A stretch of DNA of 64,000 bases from Physcomitrium patens. Its lineage: Eukaryota > Streptophyta > Bryopsida > Funariales > Funariaceae. Where the stretch lies: positions 13,679,421 through 13,743,420 of the forward strand of contig NC_037253.1 of NCBI RefSeq assembly GCF_000002425.4, in the 5' to 3' direction. The notes below the pieces were generated by a model. That model had not been told where the DNA came from. It did no database searches and saw nothing but the letters and a program-made list of their open reading frames with translations. Both the position numbers and the translations under genes were made by a program. Below, piece by piece: positions 48,193 through 60,945 of the stretch. Every line of letters starts with the position of its first letter. The first letter of the stretch is position 1.

Positions 48193-49300
48193 ATTTCACT
48201 ATTGTAATTTTTAAAATTTTTATCATTACATTGTTGTATGATAATATGACTATACAATAAAAAATAGGAATAAGGATGTTATTACACAAGAGCCTAGTAG
48301 AAAAATGTACTAAAAAAATAAGGATAAATGATAGGCATGTAATAAAAAATTTAGACTTAATGCTTTTTTTTTATATAAAAGACTTCTAGTAAATAATATA
48401 AGTATTTTAAAGAAAAAATTAACAATAGATTTAAGAAAAAAATACCTCAAATTACCAAAAATTGATACCCAAAGAAGACCAATTGTGAATCTAGGTCAAT
48501 ATCAGATCCCAAGGCACAAAATCTTGCACCTATGGTAATTCTAGGATTTTTTTGCAAATTAGAGAATAGATTTTGAAAGTAGACTTAAGAAGAGATTTTT
48601 GGAAGTTAATTTTATGTCATTTCAAATAATTAAATATTAAGATGCATCACGTTAATATCAAATTAAATTTAAACATTACAAAATTCACTAAATTTATTTA
48701 TTTTTAAATATATAATACATACTACAAAAAAAATAATCTTTTATGATATTTGTAAATACAAAAATGTGATAATACTATGATTCTATCTCACAACTGCCAT
48801 CATGCTTGACAAAAAAAGCACATTGGGTATATCCTATCATTGTGTCAATAAATGAATTGACAGATCAGAATTGCCAAACCAAGACTTGATTAATACTTGG
48901 ACTTTAATGGAATAAGATTTTCTTTGTTTGTTTGATGCTAAACATATTTATCGACTAGCAGAAAATTGTGTCGTTGGGCACCACAACCACTGTCATCCAT
49001 TTTCTGTTCATCCATGTTCCCTTGTTTAGCCAATGAGAAGTTTAATTGGGCACCTCAACTCTATTCTAATTTAATTAAAAATTGGTGATACAAAATCAAA
49101 TTTATTTTAAATTTTAGTGTGAAGTGAATTAATTAATCCAAAAATATGTTATATTATGTGTGTTTTTAGTTTGATATACTATATTCAGTGTGATATTTTT
49201 AAGAATGAGTAGAAATTAGTATCATATAAAATCATGGTAAAAATAAGCATAAATCACACAAACTAAAAAGTTATCATTTTGAATTCAAGGTAAGCATTAA

Positions 49301-49333
<33 letters not shown>

Positions 49334-50140
49334 GCACATGCACTTGTTTACTTTCCCTCTTTCTTCTGGTAGCACATAAAAGAAGCAGCGGCATGGCTTC
49401 TTTTTTAGTTGCTTCAGCATGACTTACTTTTATTTGTATCATATTATTTTTACGTTCCAAATTCATAACAATGTCAATTACTGTAGTCAGTGAATTTTAA
49501 AGCAAAATATGTGCTTGTTATGGAAACTATTTCAAGTTCCAGTCAGGTATCTTAATCAGGGTTTTGTTTTTTGTGACTTCGTATGTGAGTAAACTAATTC
49601 TTAAGATCAACATATCAAAATTGCTACATTAATCTACTTCAACAGATAAATTCATTGATTCGATTTAATTCGGAATTTTAAAGTCTACAATAATTTTTTG
49701 GGTTCCATGATTCTTATTCAGTATCATTTGTGTATATGTGTTGTATAACAATAACCTGAAAATTTTAAACTGGAATTTGTTATTTATGATTTAATATTTT
49801 AAAGTCTTGTGTGGATCCCCTCACGTTTTGCACAATTGTTGATCAAAAGATTAATTCATCCTGTCCATTGGATCGCCAACAGCAGTGCTTTTGTAAAATC
49901 CCTCCTTTATTTTTTTTTCTCAAGGTGGAGTTTTTTTTGTTTAATTCTGAGGAAGTAAGTTTCCTATTCAAACATAAAATTTCATTGTATTCAATAATTT
50001 ATCTTGACCACCCAACTAACCAATTTAAAAAGTATATTTTTGGAATTTTTTAATACGTACATATATACATATACGTAGATTGATATGGAAAGTAAAAAAA
50101 GATAAAAACATAAATGAAAATCACAGACTTACACATCAAA
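48193..50140. other. AT-rich intergenic DNA
   Basis: Decays from transposon-rich DNA towards the carbamoyl-phosphate synthase promoter. It contains a (TG)n(TA)n microsatellite at 49301-49333. No gene is seen. Confidence 0.4.
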
Positions 50141-50147
50141 ATAAGCA

Positions 50148-50300
50148 TGGAAAAGCGAAAAGGGAAGGAAAGAGAAACCGAACGAAAGAATAAGAAGAAG
50201 AAATGGAAAAGAACAGCGAGAACGGAAAGAAGAAGCATCAGCAATGGAAAGAAAACAATGAAAAGAAAGGGGAAAGGGGAAAAAGTGAGGAGCAGGAGCG
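50148..50300 (+). repeat. Purine-rich tract upstream of the CPS gene
   Basis: About 150 bases of almost only A and G on the + strand, with a few C and T. It marks the change from AT-rich spacer to the GC-rich promoter region. Confidence 0.6.
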
Positions 50301-50325
50301 CTACACTTCATCGTCGACGGAGAGC

Positions 50326-50450
50326 GCCACGTCACGAAAGTCGTCGTTGTCGTGGTCTTCGTCGGGAACCCAAGGGGGGAATCGTTTCTGCTGACGTGGC
50401 CCGGTTTAGGACAACGTAGGCGCCACGTCAAAATGCATTTGGCATACGTG
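50326..50450. promoter_or_regulatory. Cluster of ACGT-core motifs upstream of the CPS gene
   Basis: Four ACGT cores lie within 125 bases: GCCACGTCAC (50326), TGACGTGGC (50392), GCCACGTCA (50422) and TACGTG (50445). Such GACGTGGC/GCCACGTC sites bind plant bZIP factors. They lie about 550-670 bases before the start codon in a GC-rich segment, so this is likely the promoter. The regulator is not known. Confidence 0.5.
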
Positions 50451-50996
50451 GACAAAAGCTGCGGCGTGGCCCGAGTGCTTGCGGACTGTGGACGCCGTCC
50501 AGCGGTTCCTGGTGCTCCGCCCTTCCTAGCCCTGCCCGTCGCTGCCCGGCCCTGGCCAGGCTCGCAAGAGAGGGAGGGAGGGTTGGCAGAGAGAGACTGC
50601 GCTGGATTGGAGTCCTGTGGTGTGTTGTGCTGTGTTTCGTTACGGAGGTTTAGGTGCCGGCGGGGTTTATAGGGGAAAGGAGGGGTTTGGAGTGGAATCT
50701 GCCCTGTGGGTTCTTCTCCACTTGGAAGGATTTTGAGCATGCATTGAAGTGGGCGTGGCCAACTTGGTTTGCCTGCGCCACTTCGTATGCGGTGTGGTGG
50801 ATCGTTGCGCTTGCAGAGGGGGAGACGGAGAAGGAAGAGACGGAAGAGGACTGCGCTTCACTCTGGCAAGTTACACGGAGCAGAAGAGAGAGTAATTGCG
50901 CTTTTGGGCTCATTCGTCGTTCAGAGATCGCGAACCGTGGAGTTTGTAGCTGGGTGCAGGTAGATTTTAGGCCTTTCTTTCGAGGATCGAAGTGAA

Positions 50997-53900
50997 ATGG
51001 AAGGGGTTTGTCGGCATCGGGTTGTGGCAGCCACAATGCCAGTGCTGGAGATCGCATCGACGTCCACGGGAGCTCGTTCACATGCTTCCCGGGGGGTGAG
51101 GATGGCGCCCTTGCAGTCAGCTTTCTTGGGAAGTGCTGTGCCTCTTCGTCACCGCTCAAAAATCTGCACATTCTCGAGGCGCGCCAGCCGGGCTTCCTCT
51201 ATCTGCTCTGCTTCGGGAGGAAGCTCCAGCAGCTCTTGCAGAATGCCTGAGCCTGTGCCAGAGGTGTTCTTCTACAGTGGCAGTGCTGTAGGTCAAAACC
51301 CAGCGGGTGGCAAGCGTATTAATTGGAAGATTGCGAGTGTTGCCGGAGAGGTAAAGGAGATGGCCGCTTCGTTTGAGGATGCGCCGTTTGCCTCGTGGAG
51401 CAATCTTGGGCACAATGAGGGCAAGCGAAAGGACCTTAGGAAAATCCTCGTCTTGGGAGCAGGTCTGGTTGCAGACCCTCGTGGCATTCTGGCCTTTTGC
51501 ATCCTTTTTCTTTTACAGAGCTCAGATCTCTAGGTTCAGACATTTGACGTTGAAACGTTGCCGTTTCATTTCTCTTGGCGTTGGATGTTGATCATTCGAT
51601 GGCTCATTTGTAAAGCTGTCAATAATCGTCATATACAGCCAGCATTAAATTGCTTGCGCCCGCATTGTAATATTTTTTTGACCTCATGGAGCGCTGGAAA
51701 TCTACTGTGTGGGGTTCTTATTTCATCTCATCAGAATTTCATAGTTTAGTGACTGTCGTTAAGAACGAGATGTTGACCATGAGAATCCTTCTCACTCTGA
51801 TTATTGTCATAAACTCAAGGCTCTTAGAATTCATTTCTACAATCTATCCGTGACCAAAACTTTTTATTGACGTGGTTGGGGCCCTGTGACATTGCAGGTC
51901 CCATTGTTATCGGCCAAGCCTGTGAGTTTGACTACTCAGGAACTCAAGCATGCAAAGCTTTGAAGGAAGAAGGGTACGAAGTAATTCTTATCAATTCTAA
52001 TCCTGCAACAATTATGACTGACCCCGAAACTGCTGATCGCACATACATCACCCCCATGACCCCTGAACTGGTCGAGAAGGTTCTGGAAAAGGAGAGACCT
52101 GATGCGATTTTGCCTACAATGGGAGGACAAACCGCTCTTAATCTTGCCTGTGCCTTGGCAGAAAGTGGGGTGCTTGACAAGTACAACGTAGAACTGATAG
52201 GTGCTAAATTGGATGCTATTCAAAAGGCCGAAGACAGAGACTTGTTTAAGCAAGCTATGGCTAAGATCGGAGTTAAAACCCCACCCTCTGGAATCGCTCA
52301 TACTTTAGACGAGTGCTTCGTAATCGCTGAACGGATCGGTGAGTTTCCGTTGATTATCCGGCCTGCATTTACCCTTGGAGGCACTGGTGGTGGTATTGCC
52401 TATAACAAAGAAGAGTTTGAGGCGATTTGCAAAGCTGGTCTTAATGCAAGTATAAATTCGCAGGTGAGCTGATGTAGCTGTCATAACGTATCTAACTCTT
52501 GCTTGCTACCATCCCACGTCTGACTTTACAGAAACTTCTTTCAGCGCGGTTGTATGCTTCAGCCATCATTTGCATCGACTATGGTGGTTGTGTGCACATT
52601 CTGTTTATATCATGGTATTCTGTATAGTGGTTTAGGGTTTCATAGTGCCCTGGGAAATTGTCTATTCTTTTAGTAACTGTTGCACCTAAAGAGCTTACTG
52701 TGACGCGAGAATTTTGAATCTGCTTGAATTTACGGCGTTGACGGATAATAAATTCAAGTTGATTAATAATGTGCTTCACGCTCTCCAGGTTTTGGTTGAA
52801 AAGTCTCTCCTCGGCTGGAAAGAGTACGAGTTGGAGGTGATGCGAGATTTGGCCGACAACGTAGTGATCATCTGTTCAATTGAGAATATCGACTCCATGG
52901 GTGTACACACTGGAGATTCCATTACCGTGGCACCTGCTCAAACGTTGACAGACAAAGAATATCAACGCTTGAGGGTAAGGCTAGTCTTTAGCATACACGA
53001 TATCTGTTCTCATGCAGTTGGTTTCCTTTTTTCTTTTCCTTTGTGATGTTGTGCTTTGGCATGTAATTGTATATGTCTTGGAAATTGGAAGTGTACGTGC
53101 GTACTCTAAGTTATGGTCTTTTGTGGCTTGCACTGAAATGCAGGATCAATCGGTTGCAATCATTCGGGAAATCGGTGTAGAATGCGGAGGTTCAAACGTG
53201 CAATTTGCAGTGAATCCTAAGGATGGCGAGGTCATGGTCATTGAGATGAATCCTCGAGTGTCTCGTTCTTCAGCCCTTGCATCCAAAGCGACTGGTTTTC
53301 CAATTGCTAAAATGGCAGCAAAACTTTCAGTCGGATACACATTGGATCAAATTCCAAATGATATCACCAAGAAAACTCCAGCTAGTTTTGAGCCCTCCAT
53401 TGACTACGTTGTTACTAAGGTGCAGCCTTCTCCCCCAAATAAGTTCTATGCTTTGTAGGATTCTTGGTATTTCTCATGTATTTAAAAACGAGTTATTATG
53501 ATGAAATGGGAAGATAGACTCATCGCGTTTTGTGTCCGTCTTTGGAGTGGTACAGATTCCGCGATTTGCATTCGAGAAATTCCCTGGTTCCCAGCCAATT
53601 TTGACTACGCAAATGAAGTCTGTGGGTGAAGCCATGGCCATGGGACGGACGTTTCAGGAGTCCTTCCAGAAGGCTTTGAGGTCTTTGGAGACCGGGCACA
53701 GTGGCTGGGGCTGTGAGAAGGTGAAGGAGCTTGAATGGGACTGGGATAAAATCAAATATAATTTGCGTGTACCTAACCCTGAACGTATGTATTCCCTTTA
53801 TGCTGCCATGAAGCGTGGGATGTCTCTAGATGAGATCCAGGATCTGACTTTCATCGACCCATGGTTCCTCTCCCAGCTGAGAGAATTGTTGCAAGCAGAA

Positions 53901-55955
53901 AAGTTTTTGGAAAGTGTCAAGTTGAGTGATCTCTCCAAAGACGACCTCTATGAGGTCAAGAGGCGAGGCTTTAGTGACAAACAGATTGCTTATGTCACAA
54001 AGACTACAGAATTAGAAGTACGTGCTCATCGACTTGAACAAGGTGTGAAACCTGCTTATAAGCGTGTGGACACCTGTGCTGCGGAATTTGAGGCTAATAC
54101 CCCTTACTTGTATTCTTCTTACGACGCGGAGTGCGAGTCAGCTCCTACCACTCGGAAGAAGGTGCTCATTCTTGGAGGTGGACCTAACAGAATTGGCCAG
54201 GGAATTGAGTTCGATTACTGTTGCTGCCATGCAGCTTTCTCTCTCGCGGTGCGTGTCCCTGAAAGCTCAAACTTCACATGTAACACGAAGCATCCGTCAA
54301 AATCATACGACGGTATCTGCCAATGCGTATCATAGTCAATCCACAGATGATTGAGCCGTGTGCCTAGTTATTATGCGCTAAGTCACAATGTGGATCATCT
54401 GATGGGAAGCTTGGGAGCTGTGCAGGAAACCGGATTTGAAACCATTATGATGAACTCGAACCCAGAGACCGTATCTACCGATTACGATACTTCTGATCGG
54501 CTTTACTTCGAGCCTCTGACAGCTGAGGATGTGTGCAACGTGATTGACTTAGAAAGGCCTGATGGTATTATCGTTCAGTTCGGTGGTCAGACACCACTGA
54601 AGTTGGCTGTTCCCATTCAAACATACCTGGAGAAGTTTCAACCTGATGCTGCTAGTGGGGAGGGCAAGGTAAAGATCTGGGGGACGACTCCGGATTCGAT
54701 TGATGCAGCGGAGGATAGGAAAAGGTTCGATGCTATCCTTAATGATCTTGGAATAAAATCACCTTCAGGTGGAATTGCAAAGAGTGAGGATGACGCTTTA
54801 GCAATTGCAAAGAGAGTGGGCTACCCTGTTGTAGTCAGGCCTTCGTACGTGCTTGGAGGAAGAGCAATGGAAATCGTCTACAACGACGATAAGTTGAAGA
54901 CTTATCTAGAGACGGCTGTGGAGGTTGATCCCGAGAGGCCCGTTCTTGTGGACAAGTACTTAATAGATGCCACTGAAATTGATGTAGATTCCCTGACGGA
55001 TGCCGAAGGGAATGTTGTGATTGGAGGGATCATGGAGCACATTGAACAGGCTGGTGTGCATTCTGGTGATTCAGCATGTACGCTTCCTTCCCAAAATATT
55101 GGGGCCGAGGCATTGGGGAAGATTCGCGACTACACAACCAAACTTGCCCGTCGACTTGGCGTTGTTGGTTTGATGAATTGCCAATACGCCATAACGTCGG
55201 AGTGTGAGGTTTACATTATTGAGGCTAATCCCCGTGCGTCTCGAACAGTCCCATTTGTTTCGAAGGCAATTGGGCATCCTTTGGCCAAGTATGCTGCTTT
55301 GGTGATGTCTGGCAAGACATTAGCTGATCTGAATTTTACAGAGGAGGTCATTCCCCGTCACGTGTCCGTGAAAGAAGCAGTTTTACCCTTCGACAAGTTT
55401 CAAGGATGTGATGTTCTGTTGGGTCCCGAGATGCGAAGCACAGGTGAAGTCATGGGAATTGACTTAAATTTTGACAAGGCTTTTGCCAAAGCTCAAATTG
55501 CTGCTAATCAGAGTCTACCTCTGACTGGGACTGTTTTTATTAGCATGAACGATATGATGAAAGATAAGGTTGTGCCCATAGCGAAAGGTTTTCAGGACCT
55601 TGGTTTCAGAATCGTAAGTACAACTGGCACCGCGAGTTACCTACAAAAGGTTGGCGTGGAAGTGGAGACTGTGTTGAAGCTTCATGAAGGACGACCACAT
55701 GCAGCTGACTTGCTAGCCAACGGAGACATCCAACTCATGATCATAACCAGCTCAGGTGACGCCCTTGATCAAATCGATGGCAGGCAATTGCGGCGATTGG
55801 CCTTGGCTTACAAGGTACCTATCATCACCACCATTGCAGGAGCCCTAGCTTCTCTTCAGGCCGTTTCCGGTTTGAAAGACAGTCCCGTGGAGATGATTGC
55901 TTTACAGGATTTCTTCGTCGAAGAACAAGTTAGAGTTCCTGCTGGAGCCAATTGA
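50997..55955 (+). CDS. CARB: Carbamoyl-phosphate synthase large subunit, plastid
   Basis: Makes carbamoyl phosphate from bicarbonate, glutamine-derived ammonia and two ATP, for pyrimidine and arginine synthesis in the plastid. The small glutaminase subunit is encoded elsewhere. Six exons (50997-51462, 51898-52463, 52789-52974, 53144-53419, 53556-54248, 54426-55955) join in frame to 1,238 residues. Residues 1 to about 100 are rich in S, R and A, fitting a transit peptide. The first ATP-grasp half begins at [20 protein letters not shown]; the second begins at [20 protein letters not shown], near residue 706. Further landmarks are [54 protein letters not shown] and [12 protein letters not shown]. 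The MGS-like regulatory domain follows from about 1,095. Each part aligns with bacterial CarB and nothing essential is missing. The first ATG is taken as start; an in-frame ATG lies 13 codons later. Confidence 0.97.
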
Positions 55956-56748
55956 GCATTTCACACTATAGTCCAAGATTTTTTAAAAACTATTCGAGTG
56001 CTTGATCGTTTATATGTATGGAAATGCTAGTTTGAAGACACCTCATCGAACATAGCAGTCCACACTTCGAATATAGTTGTAAGTTTTGTTACTTATCAGC
56101 TGAGGTGTATACTGTAATAGTCTGGTATTTCCCACATATATCAATGAGGGATTTTTATTTGCTAGGATGATGGATCCAACTGATTTCTACACTACATAGT
56201 TTTCTTGTCCGTGGACAACCTGAATTTTTTCTGTTCATGTATTTGCAGTCAACTTAATGATGTCATCTGTGTCCAATTAAGATACACTGGAAGGCTTGGA
56301 AACTTCACAGTGCTAGTATGTTGACTCTCACATGTAGGAGCGTAATTGCAAATTTTTCAAGGTTGTTCAGTTGCCTTTCGATGAAGAAGCTAACAAGCAA
56401 TTACATAACAGTTTGGATCAAATTTTCCGTTACATCCAGAATGAACGCAAGATTTTCATCGCTATCTGTGGTTGAAAGTTGAAGGAAGTAATCGCCGGAC
56501 GAAATCTTATGAACTAATGTCACAACTTTCCAGTAAGCTCTCGAACACGAATTAGAACGTTCGGTGTGGTGACCTCCCAGTCATCCATTTAAAATGCTCT
56601 AGATTAGGGGATCTGATTAACTGAGTTTTATATTTTTATTTTGTTTTCCTCACATTCGAGGTAAGTTTGGAAAAGATGGAGTAATTGATCTTGACATCAA
56701 TTCAGCAACCGGAACCAAGCCCAGTCAACTTAGGGATATATATCTATC

Positions 56749-56789
<41 letters not shown>

Positions 56790-58667
56790 TGATCAAATGC
56801 TACGAAATGAACGTATATATAAATATAAATATAAAAACATAAATAGAAGCATCTGGAAGGTTGCCCGAGGAGCGTCGGCGTTCAACCTACGCGGGTGAAG
56901 TCATTCGAAAATTAGGGCCGGGGTAGCAACAGACGCAATTAGACCAGAAGAACAACTCCTAACTTGGATTGTCCTGGACTACTGCACACACCAACTTGAT
57001 CTGAGCGAAACTCATTATCGGCCTGAGGTTGAAAACATCCTGCTGCACAACCATGGCAACAATTTTCTCTTGAGGAACCACTGTCAATGACCTACTGTGT
57101 GTCGATACCATGCGTGGATAGAATCAAATACTGTTCTGGATTGGATTCCCCATTCCTGGGTGAGGTGAATCGGTGAACCTACCGAAACCCTGATATTCTG
57201 TTCGCGAATTTGAATTGCCCTCATTTGATGGAAAACAGCCTGAATGAAAAGTAAAACAAATTGCATCAGGCTCACCTACAAATAGACTTATTGCACCCAT
57301 ATCCATCCACACAAAAAATTCATGGCTTGTTCCTGTTACCCGCAGCAATATGTGGGCCTCAAAAACAATCAGACTAAAAAAAGGAAAATAAGGAGAATTA
57401 ATCGAGGTTTTGTTTGGTTTCAGGAAATAGCTTTCGTAAAGTCCGCCCAACAGCCCACGCATCGCTGAAGAGCCCGTATCTACAACTACACCACCCACTG
57501 CCCACTGAGAAGCATTAATTGCAAAAACAATCTATTTTGTTTTCACTATAATTAGACGTGATCGTGAATTATGGGGAGAAGCTGCGCAGCAAGGTTGCGG
57601 CTCGGACACGGCTTTCCCGATACGAGTTACTGTGAGCTCATCATCTGGACAGTGAAGTCGGGGACTGTGAGAGACAGGGCCATGCGACTCACGCTCTTGT
57701 AAATGATCAATCCAGAATTATGTGTCGCCACTCTGGCCCAATTTGTGTTATCTGTAAAGCCCAGAGGGCAGTGAGACGACAAAGATATATAGAGCTGGAA
57801 GTTCATGTGGATTAATCAGGATTACGACCGCATTTACTATGGGCGAAACGCTGCAACAAGGTGAGGTTACCGGAACGAGACCAGTTGTAGCGCTTTCGAA
57901 AGCAGCAACAAACCGGGGAATCTACCTCGACATTTATGTTGTAAGAATTTGGAGGTTAGCACGCGCCCCGCGAGGACGTTGACACGAGGCTAGCCAATGG
58001 GTGTGGTCGAGAGGGCTGCGGAGAACTTTGGAAGGCTTGTCTGTGAACTTTGGACTCGAGGCTACTCATGGGGAATCAAGGAGGCTTCAGAAGGTCATGT
58101 CGACTCACCAGTATCGACGGGGGTCTGGTAGGCCTGTGGGGTGCATTGGACCGTGACTCATGTCTTCTCAGAAACTACATTTTCAGGTACGTGATACTGG
58201 TGAATACTTCTGTGTGTATTTTCGGAAGTTTGCAGGTAAACCTCCAGTTTGCGACAGCTACTAGCTCTGGCGACACTTGCTTCGCATTTTGCAATGTTTC
58301 TAGTTTTGGGACAGGAGTTCTGCATCTACGACTCCGCGCCAGTTGTGTTAGATTCCAGGGCTTTGGATTGCTTCTGAGTGTCCATGGTTGTGGTGAAGGC
58401 ACTGCACACATAATGTGGCAAACAGTTTTGTGTACAAGAATTCGTCAATGTGTTATGAGCAACTTCGCATTATGAATAATACTCATTTTGGTTTCGAATT
58501 CTGAAGTTTAACGTGCGCCTTGGTAAAATTCGTTGCAGACGTGAGCATGGCTGCTAAGAGGAAGAAACCGACCGCATAGGTTGTGGTGCAAAGCCCTCCT
58601 TGGTAAAATTACCAAATCAAAGTGGAACCTCATCTGGACAGCGGTATTCCAGAATTATCTGTTGAGT
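55956..58667. other. Intergenic DNA between CPS and the receptor kinase
   Basis: Holds the CPS 3' UTR, a (TA)n(TG)n microsatellite at 56736-56789 and, at the right end, the kinase promoter and 5' UTR. Short open frames near 57.1-57.5 kb (-) and 58.05-58.47 kb (+) show no domain and are not called. Confidence 0.4.
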
Positions 58668-60945
58668 ATGTCGTTACCGAAGAGGATGGGAAAGAGGAAA
58701 CAGGTAAGGGGCTCTAGCGAGCATGGTTGGAGGCTACTCCATATATGCGTCATTGTGCTCGTAATCTTGGGTCCCTTCATTGGCGCGCATGGACAAGCGC
58801 AACCAAGCCTTGAAACGGATAGAGCAGCGCTAGAGCGATTCAAGGCTGCGGTAGATCCGGCGGGGGACCTCTTGCCTTGGGTCTCTGGCACCAATCCCTG
58901 CACCTGGGTTGGCGTGCAATGCTTCGGCAATCGCGTGGCAACGCTACGCCTCCCCGGAAATAAGCTCACAGGGTTCATCCCTGCAAGCACTATCGGAGAC
59001 CTCGACCAGCTCCGCGTTCTAAGCCTACACCACAATGGCCTCACGGGCCCGTTTCCAGTTGACCTCTCAAGATGCACCATCCTGCAGGGGATCTTCCTGG
59101 GTTACAACTCCTTTTCGGGTTCTTTACCGGATTTCATTGGTGTCTGGCCGCGCTTGACCCATTTCAACGTAGCATTCAACAATTTCTCGGGTGAAATCCC
59201 TGCTTCCATCTCTGAGCTCAGAATGTTAATCGAGTTGGACTTGCAGGGTAATGCCCTCTCGGGTAAGTTACCAGCCGTGTCGGCTGCGAATTTGGTGAGG
59301 TTCTCGGTTGCCAACAACAAGCTCGAAGGTTCTGTGCCACCTGCGCTGCAGAATTTCACGTCTGATAGTTTTTCTGGCAACGATGGGCTCTGTGGCCCGC
59401 CGACGGCGACCCCTTGTCCCCTCACTGCACCTGTTCCCTCACCCGACGCGGGGGCTCCTACACCAGCTGACGAACCTTGGTCGGGTGATGGGCCTCAAGG
59501 AATTGCAGAAGCATCGTCTAAGAAAAAAAATCGTCTCAAACTCAGCGTTGCATCTATTGCTAGCATTACAGCGGGCAGCTTCGTTGCGCTCGTATTTATT
59601 GTGTTCGTTGTGTGTCGTTCGCGACGTGACGATGGTGACTTTGACAAGTCTCACGCAGGGAAAGATGCGACACATTTCAACGGCGAGGGTGCATCACCAG
59701 AGCAGGGCCCAACTGAATTCAATGAAAGCTATGCGATCACGATTTCCAGCGAACCCGCTAGCCGCGGCAAGCTTGTGTTCATAGACCAAGGGAAGCGTGA
59801 GGAATTTGGGTTGGACGAGTTGCTTCAAGCGTCGGCTGAGGTGCTTGGTAAAGGGAGCATAGGTACTTCGTACAAAGCCGATCTCCATGGAGATAGTGTT
59901 GTGATCGTGAAGAGGCTCAAGGACGTCGCAGCGGATCAGAAGGAGTTTGAAACTCGTGTGGAGAAGCTCGGGAGGTTGCGGCACAGACATTTGATGCCGC
60001 TGCGAGCTTACTACTTCTCCCGGGACGAGAAATTGCTTGTCACGGACTTCATGCCCGCAGGAAGCTTACACTCTCTTATGCATGGTATTGAAACTGAATA
60101 CGCGATCAACCTCCTCTTGCTTCTTCTACGTATAATTCCAGAGGGGTACCATTGACAGACTTGCGTATTGTGATGTTTTTGGATGTACAACTTGAAAGAT
60201 AATTCAGTGTGTTAATGTCTATGTGCTAGATACGAAACTCAGCGGCCGCTATCCTTTGGACTGGGTGAGTCGAGAGAAGATCGCCCTAGGCACAGCAAGG
60301 GCGTTGGCTTACTTAGACAAGCCATGTGTGAAGATGCCGCACGGGGACATCAAGTCATCCAACATCTTACTAAATAGAGACTATGAGCCTTTCGTCGCCG
60401 ACCATGGCCTCGTGCATCTTCTGAACCCCGGCAGCGTCGGCCCTTCGCGGTTTGTCGGATACCGAGCTCCGGAGGTCACTGACATTCGCAAAATCACGAT
60501 GCAGTCGGACGTGTACAGCTTCGGCGTAATGATGCTGGAGCTTGTGACCGGACGGGCACCGGAGCGAGCGATCTGTAAGAATGACGCCGGACTTGATCTT
60601 CCAAAGTGGGTCAGGTCCTTCGGAAGAGATCGCTGGGCTTCCGACGTGATCGACCCTGAGCTGAAGAGGGCGGAAAATTTCGTTGAAGAGGAGGCTTTGC
60701 AGGTGTTGCAGCTGGCGTTGGCATGTGCCGATGCAATTCCCGAAAGTCGCCCTAAGATGGAAGAAGTGGTGCTTCTGTTGGAAGACATCACTCAGTTAGG
60801 CCACGTGAACGAATCTTCCGTGTGCCCCCTCGCGGCCGCCGCCGCGGCTGCAACATCCAGCGGCAGTCCCAAGGGCACCGGCAGCAGATCCGCAACGCCC
60901 ACGCACACTCACCCTTCATCCGGAGTCTTCGTGGTTGAGAACTGA
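58668..60945 (+). CDS. LRR receptor-like kinase, LRR-III type, atypical kinase
   Basis: Two exons, 58668-60084 and 60230-60945, are joined by a GT-AG intron inside the kinase domain, giving 710 residues. The frame is open further upstream without an ATG; an ATG at 58686 is an alternative start. Order: hydrophobic signal segment (about 23-42), LRR N-cap with CTWVGVQC, about five leucine-rich repeats, proline-rich linker, transmembrane helix (about 292-318, ASITAGSFVALVFIVFVV), kinase domain from about 379 (LGKGSIGTSYKA; lysine in VVIVKRLKD), and an alanine/serine-rich tail. HRD is replaced by HGD (PHGDIKSSN) and DFG by DHG (VADHGLVHL), so it is probably a weak or inactive kinase, as in many LRR-III receptors. 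It should act at the plasma membrane; the ligand is unknown. Confidence 0.93.

Noticed and set aside
50114-50990. Several open frames on both strands upstream of the CPS gene
   Set aside because: Their products are low-complexity (K/E/R-rich or P/S-rich), reflecting purine tracts and promoter GC content. The region fits a promoter and 5' UTR.
58050-58475. 141-codon + strand open frame before the receptor kinase
   Set aside because: No recognisable domain; probably 5' flank or UTR of the kinase gene.
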